In this document: positions 1 through 8,060 of the stretch, in pieces
How positions within the stretch are numbered: the stretch's first letter is position 1
Layout of the letters: every line of letters begins with the position of its first letter
Assembly: GCA_002421685.1 (NCBI GenBank)
Contig: DISB01000010.1
Coordinates: forward strand, 63,324-127,323
Origin: Bacteroidetes bacterium UBA6221
GTDB lineage: Bacteria > Bacteroidota > Bacteroidia > Chitinophagales > Chitinophagaceae
Direction of reading: 5' to 3'
Length of the DNA: 64,000 nucleotides
The notes under the pieces: model-generated
What the model saw: only the letters and a program-made list of their open reading frames with translations
Databases searched by the model: none
Told to the model about the DNA's origin: nothing
Position numbers and translations under genes: made by a program

Positions 1-720
1 ATCGTCGATAACATACAGGTTCATAGGCATTTCCCTTTTCTTCAGCAGCTCTTGTTTCTTTTTGTACAGATCATAGGAAAGGGAATATACCGATCCCTCC
101 GAACTGGCGGCGTTACTGCTACTGGCAATGGTTTCGGCTATATTAAACTTCTTTTTCAACGAGTCCATCATTTTCAATTGATTATCAATGAATGAAATTT
201 CGTCGTCTATTTCTTGCATCTTGAGTTTCCTTTTAGAACTAAGGTAACTGTTGCCGTTTTCCAGGTAGTGCAATATGCCATTTTGTATTTCCGAAACATA
301 GGTGGTATCATTTAGATAAATATCAACGACAAAGGGTATTCTATCTACATTCAAGTCCTCAGTAAGGTCTTCTCCCAAAATATTAGTTCCTTTAATAGTC
401 TTCAGGCTGGCTGCTGCCTGGCTGGAAACGCCAAGTAAGGCCCGGGCTTTAGATTTGTTATCTTCTAGCAGTGCATTGAGCTTAACCAGCCGGTCACCAT
501 ACACCTTCCTCACCAGCTCTTCATACATCACAGTGAATGATGCCTTATAAATGCCTGATTTTTTCAGATTCATGAAGACAAGCACCGCCGGAACCAACAA
601 AATGCAAGCGAAAAATACAAAAGCATTTCTTTTTATATCAATATAAAATGAATGCAAAACAGAAATCAGCCGATCGTAAATCGAAGCTGATGATTGATTA
701 CTTTCTGTTGGCATAGACAT
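1..720 (-). CDS. Membrane-anchored polysaccharide chain-length/Wzz-like protein, 3' part outside window
   Basis: An open frame of 240 codons runs from ATG at 720 (a second ATG lies at 712) through base 1 with no stop, so the C-terminal part lies outside the window. After about 30 polar residues there is one clear membrane segment (about residues 32-50, NAFVFFACILLVPAVLVFM). A long extracytoplasmic region follows, with a charged, coiled-coil-like stretch (KRKLKMQEIDDEISFIDNQ). One N-terminal membrane anchor plus a periplasmic helical domain is the layout of Wzz/GumC chain-length regulators, and the next genes, on the opposite strand, are polysaccharide genes. I cannot see a diagnostic Wzz proline-rich second membrane helix because the end is missing, so the family call is an inference. 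Confidence 0.55.
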   Translation of the reverse strand, partial: MSMPTESNQSSASIYDRLISVLHSFYIDIKRNAFVFFACILLVPAVLVFMNLKKSGIYKASFTVMYEELVRKVYGDRLVKLNALLEDNKSKARALLGVSSQAAASLKTIKGTNILGEDLTEDLNVDRIPFVVDIYLNDTTYVSEIQNGILHYLENGNSYLSSKRKLKMQEIDDEISFIDNQLKMMDSLKKKFNIAETIASSSNAASSEGSVYSLSYDLYKKKQELLKKREMPMNLYVIDD

Positions 721-938
721 TAGCGGTTTTTTTGATTGTAATCTGCAAAAATATGGTTTTTTGCAGTCTCTTATTACCGGTTTTAGCGTATAAATGTACT
801 AAAAGAATACATTAATATTCTATGGGTAAATTTAATACGCAGTAATCGGGAATTTGCTATCTTTATATCCCCGTTTATCTTATTTGCCCGTTACCTCAGT
901 TTACTCCCCGCTCCCCTAACAATAGAATATGTAGTAGA

Positions 939-1901
939 ATGATAAGCAGCAAGCTATTTGTTCAGGGCGAAGGTATGGCCATAGCAGATGATGTATCGGT
1001 ACGCAATGCCATAATAAAGACCTTAAAGTATTTTCACGTGTTCAGGCATCCGTTATATGCACGTGAGATATACTCATTTTTACAAATCGGAATATCCCAA
1101 GAGGTGTTGCAGCATATGTTGGATGAAATGGTCCGGGAAGAGAGTATCTTCTATGCTCATAACATGTACTCTCTTGAAAACTCCTCGCAGATATTCTTGA
1201 AAAGACTGATGGGGGCAGACCTCGCTGCCGAAAAGATGAAGGAAGCACACAGGTGCGCGGCCGTCATTGGAGCATTTCCCTTTGTTAAAGCAATTTTTGT
1301 GTCGGGCTCCTTATCCAAGGGATATGCCGATGAGCGGTCGGATATAGATTTTTTTATCGTTACTGAACAAAAGCGCCTATGGATAGGCCGCACCTTACTG
1401 CACCTGTTCAAAAAACTGACCTTCCTGGTAAACAAACAACACTCTTTTTGCATGAATTACTTTATAGATGAGTCTAAACTGCAACTGGAAGAAAAGAACA
1501 TTTTTACGGCTACTGAGTTATGCACTTTAATACCGGTATATGGTAGCGACATGCACAGGCAGCTTATCGACAATAATAAATCATGGCTGGAGACCCATTT
1601 CCCGAACATGGAACTTTCGGTTAGCCGGGTGGTGCCGTCATCTGCCCGAAAGCCCATTAAAAAGCGGGTTGAGTGGATATTTAACAGGATGTGGCCCGAA
1701 CGGCTGAATATCTTCCTGATGAAGTTGACAGACAAAATGTGGCGGATGAAATGGGAACGAAAAAACTACCCCATGGAAGATTATGACCTGGCAATGAAGA
1801 CTAAATGGTATGTTTCCAAACACCACCCCCTGAATTACCAGAAAAAGGTGCTGAAAGTAAATAACGAGGAAAGTTATCAGACGGTAGCTTTAGGTATATA
1901 A
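939..1901 (+). CDS. Nucleotidyltransferase-domain protein of a polysaccharide locus
   Basis: 320 residues. The central block VSGSLSKGYADERSDIDFFI (residues 121-140) is the signature of the Pol-beta/MNT nucleotidyltransferase fold: GS at 123-124 and the metal-binding pair D135 and D137. Residues 20-80 look like a winged-helix-type domain (helix-rich, ending in FYAHNMYSL). The C-terminal half has no recognised motif. The substrate is unknown. Such proteins occur in Bacteroidota surface-glycan clusters, which fits the four downstream genes on the same strand. An internal ATG at 975 is an alternative start. The stop is 8 bases before the start of the next gene, so the genes are probably cotranscribed. 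Confidence 0.7.
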   Translation: MISSKLFVQGEGMAIADDVSVRNAIIKTLKYFHVFRHPLYAREIYSFLQIGISQEVLQHMLDEMVREESIFYAHNMYSLENSSQIFLKRLMGADLAAEKMKEAHRCAAVIGAFPFVKAIFVSGSLSKGYADERSDIDFFIVTEQKRLWIGRTLLHLFKKLTFLVNKQHSFCMNYFIDESKLQLEEKNIFTATELCTLIPVYGSDMHRQLIDNNKSWLETHFPNMELSVSRVVPSSARKPIKKRVEWIFNRMWPERLNIFLMKLTDKMWRMKWERKNYPMEDYDLAMKTKWYVSKHHPLNYQKKVLKVNNEESYQTVALGI

Positions 1902-1909
1902 ATCCTGTT

Positions 1910-2830
1910 ATGCGTGTATTGGTTATAGGTGGCACCGGTTTTACGGGTTCTGTATTGATAGACTACCTGGCTGGTATGGAGGATTTAGACGTCACGGCTG
2001 TAGTGCATAAAACTCCTGTGAATCGTACTTACGATAATATCCTTTATATACAGTCATCATTGCAAAAGTTACCGGCAATTCTCTCAAAATTTGAAGATTT
2101 TGATTACGTATTTCACCTTGCAAGGATACCGGGAAGAAGGTGGGGCAATGCAGGAAGAGTAATAGCCGGTATTAAAGGTGCCCTGGCCAATAGACGGTTG
2201 TTGCACACACTTCGACGGTACGGTAGCAAATCACGACTGGTTTATTTATCAGGTTCGCTGATGTACGGGCATACCCCCGGAAAAAAATCAGTAGAAACTG
2301 ATTCATTACAACCGGTGGGTTTTGGCCAATATTATTCCCTGGCAGAGCAACCGTTGCTACGAGCAATAAATCATAGGCAAGGTAATATTATCATGCTTCG
2401 TGCTCCATGGATTTTAGGAAAGGGCTCGTGGTTTACGCAATTATATGAACAACACCTCAGGAAGCATAAAACCGTACCCGTATATGGTGATATAGACAGG
2501 CGTATGTCGGTAATCACCGTAGAAGATTGCGCGAGACTGTTATGGCATTACGCGGTAAATGCACCTGCTGCAGGAGTTTACAATATTTATACTTTCGGCG
2601 ATATTTCGCACGGCAGTTTTATAAAAAGCATAGGTAAAGCATACCAACAACAGGCTGTCATTTATTACAACGAAAGCAATATGCACTCAATTATGGACAA
2701 AACAACTGCGCGTTCGGTATGTTGCGAGGTACTTTTAGATACGAATCACAACGACCTTTTGAACAGTTATAAGCCAATATTTACCGATTTAGATACTTAT
2801 CTTACACAGCTGGCACAAAAACATGGTTGA
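1910..2830 (+). CDS. NAD(P)-dependent epimerase/dehydratase (extended SDR)
   Basis: 306 residues. The Rossmann nucleotide-binding motif GGTGFTG lies at residues 7-13, directly after the first beta strand, as in UDP-sugar epimerases and dehydratases. The serine-rich strand VYLSGSLMYG (111-120) fits the SDR core. At the usual YxxxK site the sequence is QYYSLAEQ (140-147), so the catalytic lysine is not evident and activity may be altered. It probably modifies a nucleotide sugar for the surrounding glycan locus. Its last 8 bases overlap the start of the methyltransferase gene, indicating translational coupling. Confidence 0.75.
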   Translation: MRVLVIGGTGFTGSVLIDYLAGMEDLDVTAVVHKTPVNRTYDNILYIQSSLQKLPAILSKFEDFDYVFHLARIPGRRWGNAGRVIAGIKGALANRRLLHTLRRYGSKSRLVYLSGSLMYGHTPGKKSVETDSLQPVGFGQYYSLAEQPLLRAINHRQGNIIMLRAPWILGKGSWFTQLYEQHLRKHKTVPVYGDIDRRMSVITVEDCARLLWHYAVNAPAAGVYNIYTFGDISHGSFIKSIGKAYQQQAVIYYNESNMHSIMDKTTARSVCCEVLLDTNHNDLLNSYKPIFTDLDTYLTQLAQKHG

Positions 2831-3647
2831 TACAAAGGACACGACTGGATACTATAAGGAAGTAGGGGACTACTTTGACATATTTGCAAAGCAACACCAC
2901 AACAAGAGTGATAACAACCCCATATTGTCGGATATGCGTGACTCATTTCGTAGTTATGCTACGCATGTTCATCCGCAAAATATATTGGATATTGGTTGCG
3001 GGCCGGGAATGGACGTCGCATTTTTTGCAGAGAAATATCCGCAGGCCAGGGTCTATGGTATAGACGTATCACAGGGTATGGTTGACTATGCTGCCCGTCT
3101 TTGCCAATCGAAAAACCTGGTTAATACGGCGTTTATAAACACCGGGATAGAAAAGCTGCACGAACATTTACCCGGGGATGTTAAGTTTGATATTATCTAT
3201 GTATTCTTCGGCGCATTGAATACTGTGAACTCTCTAGATGACGCAGCAATAATCATTGATAAGTTATTGAGGCCAGGTGGACAGGTAGTACTTACTTTTG
3301 TTAATAAATACTATTTGTCTGAGTTCATAGTTAACATGCTGAAACTTCGGCCGGGAAAAGCAATGGCAAGATGGGGGAAATTTTGGCGAGGGTATTCTAA
3401 TGACTATGCCCTCAAAAGCAAAACGTATACACCGGCACAGATACAAAAAGCATTCAGCAACACCAATCTGAAATTGCAGACAAGAAAAGGCTATTCTATT
3501 TTTTATCCCGCATGGTTTCAGGCTAACAGGTTGAAAAAGCACCCGGGTTTTTGTAAGGTCTTATACAAAATGGATAAGGTGGCTAATAAAACTTTCTTAT
3601 GGGATAACGGGGAATACACGTTGTTTGTATATAAAAAGGATGATTAA
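2823..3647 (+). CDS. Class I SAM-dependent methyltransferase
   Basis: 274 residues. Motif I of class I methyltransferases is plain: ILDIGCGPGMDVAFFA at residues 54-69. It is followed by an acidic strand end (VYGIDVSQGM) that would contact the SAM ribose, and by a motif-IV-like FDIIYVFFGALNTV. The C-terminal part is basic and ends with a short hydrophobic strand (YTLFVYKKDD). It starts inside the stop region of the preceding SDR gene and is followed 18 bases later by a glycosyltransferase gene, so it is likely to methylate a sugar or glycan intermediate. The substrate cannot be read from the sequence. Confidence 0.8.
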   Translation: MVDTKDTTGYYKEVGDYFDIFAKQHHNKSDNNPILSDMRDSFRSYATHVHPQNILDIGCGPGMDVAFFAEKYPQARVYGIDVSQGMVDYAARLCQSKNLVNTAFINTGIEKLHEHLPGDVKFDIIYVFFGALNTVNSLDDAAIIIDKLLRPGGQVVLTFVNKYYLSEFIVNMLKLRPGKAMARWGKFWRGYSNDYALKSKTYTPAQIQKAFSNTNLKLQTRKGYSIFYPAWFQANRLKKHPGFCKVLYKMDKVANKTFLWDNGEYTLFVYKKDD

Positions 3648-3665
3648 TAATCTGCTTGGTATTTA

Positions 3666-4535
3666 ATGTTTGTTTCAAATCAAAGGACGTTTGCCGGTAA
3701 ATGGCTGATTTGCATTTTCAGCTACAACCGGGCGGCATATCTCCAAAACCTGTTGGAATCAATCACCCGTTTTTATCCGGACTTTGATGTGGCGGTATTT
3801 GATGATATGAGCGAAGATTCCGCTACCGGGAAATTGCTGGCCGCGCTGAAACAAAAGGGCACAAGAGTAATTACGGGCGATGCGGATACAACAAAAAGCA
3901 AACATGGCGGACTCTATACTCAAATGAATGAAGCGTTGAACTACGCAATCGAACAGGGGTTTGATTACGCTTATTTTGTACAGGATGATATGCAGTTTCT
4001 ATGGAGAGATGAAACACTTGAAATAAGGGTAAAAGAAGTATTCGGGTATAATGAGTGTGTGATGTGCAACTGCAATTTTCTGCAGAAAATACTTAAGGCA
4101 GGTATTGAAGAACGGCTGCCATGGGTTAAAGAATGCGCGTTTTCCTTTAAGGGCAACGGAGTTGCAGATACTGGCATTATCAACCTGCAGAAGGCAAAAT
4201 ATATTGGGCTTCATTTCCCTTGCCATAGCGAGAGCGGGAATGGAAGATATTGGCATGATAGGAATTATCGTCTTTACTGGCTGCCACAGCCGCACCTGGC
4301 TTGGGTGCCATGGCCCACAACTTATAGAAACAAAAGTAAAGAGAGCAGAAACCCCAGGTTCCTTAACCCCTTGAGCGCAGATGCAATCAATAAACTGGCG
4401 GGTAATAATTCCTATGTATACCTTGAAGACTACACTTCTATACAGGGATGGGCTATTAAACCTTATTGGTACACAGCAAATCCGGGCTTTTTGAATTTAT
4501 TGAAGATATATTTCAAATACTATTTAGCTATTTAG
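3666..4535 (+). CDS. Glycosyltransferase, GT2/GT-A-like
   Basis: 289 residues. The N-terminal strand WLICIFSYNRAAYLQNLLES (residues 13-32) matches the opening of family 2 glycosyltransferases (small-talk motif SYNR), followed by VAVFDDMSED with the nucleotide-binding DD at 46-47. FDYAYFVQDDMQF (99-111) carries a DxD-like QDD for metal binding. The C-terminal half is aromatic-rich, with a terminal hydrophobic tail. It is the last gene of the forward polysaccharide run. The donor and acceptor are unknown. Confidence 0.7.
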   Translation: MFVSNQRTFAGKWLICIFSYNRAAYLQNLLESITRFYPDFDVAVFDDMSEDSATGKLLAALKQKGTRVITGDADTTKSKHGGLYTQMNEALNYAIEQGFDYAYFVQDDMQFLWRDETLEIRVKEVFGYNECVMCNCNFLQKILKAGIEERLPWVKECAFSFKGNGVADTGIINLQKAKYIGLHFPCHSESGNGRYWHDRNYRLYWLPQPHLAWVPWPTTYRNKSKESRNPRFLNPLSADAINKLAGNNSYVYLEDYTSIQGWAIKPYWYTANPGFLNLLKIYFKYYLAI

Positions 4536-4540
4536 TCATA

Positions 4541-4741
4541 TCAAAACCAACCCTTCCGTTTAAAATAGATAAGCATCAATAGCGGTATGGCCAGCATCAG
4601 CCCTACGGTTACATAAAACCCCTCCTGTAGGTGTGCCAATGGTATCACATCGAAGTTCATACCGAATATACCGCCTATAACCGTGGTCGGCGCCATCAAC
4701 GTTGCCAGCAGTGTAAATACCTTCATCGCTTTGTTCCGCCC
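4541..4741 (-). pseudogene. corA: 3' remnant of corA (Mg2+/Co2+ transporter)
   Basis: The reading frame gives GRNKAMKVFTLLATLMAP, then GGIFGMNFDV and a second membrane helix ending in a lysine-rich tail. This is the C-terminal membrane hairpin of CorA, including the GMN selectivity signature between the two helices. Upstream in the same frame a TGA stop lies three codons before the conserved part, and the roughly 250-residue cytoplasmic domain is absent. The remnant starts 6 bases after the convergent glycosyltransferase stop, and its broken end abuts a repeat-rich gap, suggesting truncation by a recombination or insertion event. No start codon context supports a functional 61-residue protein, although expression of such a membrane hairpin cannot be excluded. 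Confidence 0.75.
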
Positions 4742-4890
4742 TAAAGGTCAGCATGGTTTAACCAATACTGTATGATGTTTGACCATAACTAACCCCGGCT
4801 TTATAACGGAAAAGAGAGAAGAATAACCGGTTTTAGCCATGACAAAGAAGGAATGCCCGGCTCTCGCGGATGCGCAACTTAGTGAACCTA

Positions 4891-5080
4891 TTAACAAAAT
4901 GTCACAACAATTTTACGTATATTTGCTAATAATACAGTCCACAAAATTGGCTGCAAACGCTCTTTGAAACTATGTAAATCCATGTCTGCATAAGGCGGTA
5001 ATTGCTCCAAATTTTTATACGTAATTGTGGAGTCAAAATGGAACATTTTTGTACAAGCAATGATAAACAATGGATTATGA
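4891..5080 (+). repeat. Dispersed ~190-bp repeat, copy 1
   Basis: Aligns over its whole length with the reverse complement of 17194-17390. Shared blocks in the same order include TTAACAAAATRTCACAACAA, TTTTACGTATATTT, GCTCTTTGAAACTMTGTAAA and TCAAAATGGAACATTTTT, then a GATAAACAA block. The TATATTTG inside it matches the -7 promoter consensus of Bacteroidota, so the element might be transcribed. No open frame is conserved between copies. Confidence 0.75.
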
Positions 5081-5157
5081 AAACTGCCCAGCCAATTTCC
5101 CTAAAAATCCGGCATCGTTTTGGAACATTCCGGGCTTATTTTAACTGGAATATTAGT

Positions 5158-5202
5158 GTTATTTCAATTGTCTCGTTGAGTTCACTGCGTTCGGTTGTTC
5201 CT
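5158..5202. repeat. Short dispersed repeat containing TTGTCTCGTTGAG
   Basis: About 45 bases here match 17120-17164 in the same orientation (TTATTTCAATTGTCTCG, then TGCGTTCGGTTG) with a few differences. The core TTGTCTCGTTGAG recurs inverted at about 61255-61267 and 61460-61472. It resembles degenerate copies of the palindromic intergenic repeats common in Bacteroidota. Confidence 0.6.
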
Positions 5203-5299
5203 AACCGCACAAAAACCGGCAATCTACCCATAATCAACCTCTATCCCCTTTCTCCCAAAGAATCGCCATCTTTATAGCACACATCAACATAATTGGGGT

Positions 5300-6292
5300 A
5301 TGGAATACAGGAGAATGGGTAAAACAGGGTTGCAACTGAGCGTATTGTCTTACGGCTCGTGGGTCACTTTTGCCAAGCAGATTGACGACAGCACATCAGA
5401 CAGGCTGATGGGCCTGGCTTACGACAACGGTATCAACTTCTTTGACAATGCGGAAGTGTACTCCCGCGGGGAATCGGAGAAAATGATGGGGCGGGTGCTG
5501 AAAAAGAAAAATTGGGAACGCTCATCATATGTGGTTTCCAGCAAGGTATTCTTCGGCTGGCACGGGGGCGATAATAACAAGCCCAATCAACGCGGACTGA
5601 GCAGGAAGCATATTGTAGAAGCCTGCGATGAGGCGCTGGAGCGGTTGCAGGTGGACTATCTTGACCTGTTCTATTGCCACCGCCCCGATAAAAGTACGCC
5701 CATAGAGGAAGTGGTTTGGACGATGAACCACCTCATACAGCGGGGCAAAATATTGTACTGGGGCACCAGCGAGTGGTGCGGTGCGGAGATAATGGAAGCC
5801 CATATGGCAGCCCGCGACCTGCGCCTGATAGGCCCGGCGGTGGAGCAACCCGAGTACAACCTGTTCAAGCGGGATAAGATGGAAGTGGATTACTATACCA
5901 TATTCAAAAACATAGGCATGGGCGCTACTATCTGGAGCCCGCTGGCATCAGGGTTGTTAACGGGTAAGTATAATGATGGCATCCCCGAAGGTTCGCGCCT
6001 GGGACTGGAAGGTTTCGACTGGTTGAAGGACCGGGTAATGACGGACGAAAAAATTGCCCGTGTGCGCGACCTGGGAGCCGTGGCTAAAGATCTGGGCACC
6101 TCACTGGCCACCCTGTCCATAGCCTGGTGCATCCGCAACCCCAATGTTACCAGCGCTATACTGGGAGCCACCAAAGAGGAACAACTGCTGGAGAACCTGG
6201 AAGCCCTGGAGGTTGTACCCAAACTGACGGACGAGGTGATGGAAAGAATCGACCAGGTGATGGGCACTAAGCCTAATATGCCGCAGTATTAG
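5300..6292 (+). CDS. Aldo/keto reductase, Kv-beta/YghZ type
   Basis: 330 residues, the normal length for the family. It begins MEYRRMGKTGLQLSVLSYG, typical of aldo/keto reductases. The catalytic tetrad is readable: D49 (FFDNAEVYS), Y54, K82 (VVSSKVFFGW) and H127 (DLFYCHRPD). The C-terminal NADPH pocket is also present (ATIWSPLASGLLTGKYNDG, then LGATKEEQLLENLEAL). The close match to the voltage-gated potassium channel beta-subunit subfamily (AKR6) suggests an NADPH-dependent aldehyde or methylglyoxal-type reductase in the cytoplasm. It stands alone between the repeat gap and the ammonia-lyase gene, which has its own promoter box. Confidence 0.9.
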   Translation: MEYRRMGKTGLQLSVLSYGSWVTFAKQIDDSTSDRLMGLAYDNGINFFDNAEVYSRGESEKMMGRVLKKKNWERSSYVVSSKVFFGWHGGDNNKPNQRGLSRKHIVEACDEALERLQVDYLDLFYCHRPDKSTPIEEVVWTMNHLIQRGKILYWGTSEWCGAEIMEAHMAARDLRLIGPAVEQPEYNLFKRDKMEVDYYTIFKNIGMGATIWSPLASGLLTGKYNDGIPEGSRLGLEGFDWLKDRVMTDEKIARVRDLGAVAKDLGTSLATLSIAWCIRNPNVTSAILGATKEEQLLENLEALEVVPKLTDEVMERIDQVMGTKPNMPQY

Positions 6293-6375
6293 GCATAATA
6301 CATATAGGTTCAGTGTTTTTAGTGCCTTAAGCCAAATAATTGCCCACGTATAAGCTATGCGGGGGGCTTTTTTTA

Positions 6376-6383
6376 TATTTTTG
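6376..6383 (+). promoter_or_regulatory. -7 box TATTTTTG
   Basis: Matches the Bacteroidota -7 consensus TAnnTTTG, 30 bases before the ammonia-lyase start. No clear -33 TTTG was seen at the expected distance. Confidence 0.5.
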
Positions 6384-6413
6384 CAGCCTTTATAGCATAT
6401 CCCTACAATATAT

Positions 6414-7967
6414 ATGATAGCACTGGGTGGGAAACCGTTGGATTTAGATGCATTTGAACAGATTGTCCTGTACCAGAAGGAGGTCAATCTGACCGCCTCT
6501 GCGGTAAAAGAAGCAACGCGCAGTTATGAATTCCTCAAAACCTTCTCGCAGGATAAGCTGATATACGGCATCAATACGGGCTTCGGGCCTATGGCGCAAT
6601 ACCGCATCAACGATGAAGACAAACGCCAGTTGCAATACAACCTCATACGCAGCCATGCCTCGGGTATGGGCGAAAAGTTGAGCAGCCTGCAAAGCCGGGC
6701 TATGATGCTGGCACGATTGCATACGCTGGTACTGGGTTATTCGGGCGTACACCCCGATCTGGTGCAGCTCATGACCGACCTCATCAATAACGAGGCTTAC
6801 CCCGTGGTTTATGCGCATGGCGGTGTGGGTGCCAGTGGCGACCTGGTGCAACTCGCCCACCTGGCTTTAGGGCTGATAGGTGAAGGTGAATTCCTCTTCC
6901 GCGGACAGGTATTGCCCGCAGAAGATGTGTATGAAGAACTTGACTTAAGGCCACTGGAAATAAATGGCCGCGAAGGCCTGGCGTTGATGAACGGCACTTC
7001 GTCTATGACAGGTATAGGCGGCATCAACGTTATTCGTGCACACAGGCTGGTGGTATGGAGCATGCTGCTCTCGCTGATGGTAAACGAGATGATGGAAGCC
7101 TATGACGACCACTTCTCCGCCGAGCTGAACAATGTAAAGAAGCACAACGGCCAGCGCGCCGTGGCGGAGTGGATGCGTATATTGGGCGATGACAGCAAAC
7201 TAATGCGCAAGCGCCACGAACACTTGTATGATAAAAAGGTAACCGAAACAGTAGTGGAAGACAAGGTGCAGGAATACTATTCTCTGCGCTGTGTGCCGCA
7301 AATACTGGGGCCGATATTTGACACTGTACTGAATGCGGAAAAGGTGATTGTTGACGAGCTCAATTCGGTGAACGACAACCCCGTAGTTGACTATAAGAAC
7401 CAGAATATATTTCACGGCGGCAACTTCCACGGCGATTATGTGGCGCTGGAAATGGACAAGCTGAAAATAGCGGTGACCAAGCTCTCTATGCTGTCAGAGC
7501 GCCAGCTGAACTTTCTGCTGAACCCCGCGCTGAACAAAAAGCTGCCGCCGTTTGCCAATGCCGGCAGGTTGGGGCTCAACTTCGGTATACAAGGCATGCA
7601 GTATCCCGCTACGTCTACCACGGCGGAAAACCAGGCACTGAGCAACCCCGTGTATATACACAGCATACCCAACAACAACGACAACCAGGATATAGTGAGC
7701 ATGGGCACCAACGCTGCCATGTTCTGCAGCCGGGTGATAGACAATACTTACGAAGTGCTGGCCGTGGAAGCGGCGGCATTGGTACAGGCGATAGACATAC
7801 GCGAAATAGCCGACAGGCTGGCGCCCGCCACCCGCTGGATGTACGATGGCGTGCGCAGGCATTTCCCTTTCTTCAAGGAGGATTTCTCAGCTTCATCGCA
7901 CCTGCAGGCGGTTAAGACATGGATGAAAGACACGGATATAGTGGCGCAGTTTAAGAAGAAGATTTAG
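6414..7967 (+). CDS. Aromatic amino acid ammonia-lyase (HAL/TAL family, probable tyrosine ammonia-lyase)
   Basis: 517 residues. The A-S-G triad that cyclises to the MIO electrophile is at 140-142 in GGVGASGDLVQLAHL, and the catalytic tyrosine is Y51 in YGINTGFGPMAQYR. The segments NTGFGPMAQYRI, YSLRCVPQILGP, FHGGNFHGDY and SIPNNNDNQDIVSMGTN closely resemble, from memory, the Flavobacterium johnsoniae tyrosine ammonia-lyase rather than catabolic HutH. The selectivity pair is S80-H81, which is also found in histidine lyases, so substrate is not settled by this pair alone. No other hut genes are present. A FabG-type reductase follows 93 bases downstream, the pairing seen in flexirubin-type pigment clusters, where the lyase supplies 4-coumarate. 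Automated annotation would probably call it hutH. Confidence 0.88.
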   Translation: MIALGGKPLDLDAFEQIVLYQKEVNLTASAVKEATRSYEFLKTFSQDKLIYGINTGFGPMAQYRINDEDKRQLQYNLIRSHASGMGEKLSSLQSRAMMLARLHTLVLGYSGVHPDLVQLMTDLINNEAYPVVYAHGGVGASGDLVQLAHLALGLIGEGEFLFRGQVLPAEDVYEELDLRPLEINGREGLALMNGTSSMTGIGGINVIRAHRLVVWSMLLSLMVNEMMEAYDDHFSAELNNVKKHNGQRAVAEWMRILGDDSKLMRKRHEHLYDKKVTETVVEDKVQEYYSLRCVPQILGPIFDTVLNAEKVIVDELNSVNDNPVVDYKNQNIFHGGNFHGDYVALEMDKLKIAVTKLSMLSERQLNFLLNPALNKKLPPFANAGRLGLNFGIQGMQYPATSTTAENQALSNPVYIHSIPNNNDNQDIVSMGTNAAMFCSRVIDNTYEVLAVEAAALVQAIDIREIADRLAPATRWMYDGVRRHFPFFKEDFSASSHLQAVKTWMKDTDIVAQFKKKI

Positions 7968-8026
7968 GCGATGTGATGATTGGATAATGTGATGATGAGA
8001 TAATTGAGTTTCGTTTTTGGATTTTG

Positions 8027-8044
8027 TCCTGATAGCTATCGGGA
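8027..8044. repeat. Palindrome TCCTGATAGCTATCGGGA
   Basis: A near-perfect palindrome in the gap before the FabG-type gene. Relatives occur at 17062-17078, 30951-30968, 31208-31225 and 58787-58803. It is preceded by a short imperfect direct repeat of GATAATGTGATGATG type (about 7968-8005). Confidence 0.6.
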
Positions 8045-8060
8045 TTAAACTTTTGACCTT

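Larger units (their letters stand above)
4742..5299. other. Repeat-rich intergenic gap
   Basis: No convincing gene. It holds GGTTTTAGCCATGA (4829-4842, shared with 17526-17539), a roughly 190-bp dispersed repeat (4891-5080) and a 40-bp degenerate palindromic-type repeat near 5158-5202. A 91-codon forward frame at 5002 is made almost entirely of these repeats and is not annotated. Confidence 0.7.

Noticed and set aside
5002..5277. 91-codon forward frame upstream of the aldo/keto reductase
   Set aside because: Composed of dispersed repeats; the second copy of the repeat does not preserve the frame.
6355..6375. Terminator after the aldo/keto reductase (GGGGGGCTTTTTTT)
   Set aside because: The T-run is present but the possible stem is only four base pairs with a large loop.
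7968..8020. Short GATAATGTGATGATG-type direct repeat as an operator
   Set aside because: Too short and imperfect; similar A/T/G-rich strings are common in intergenic DNA of such genomes.
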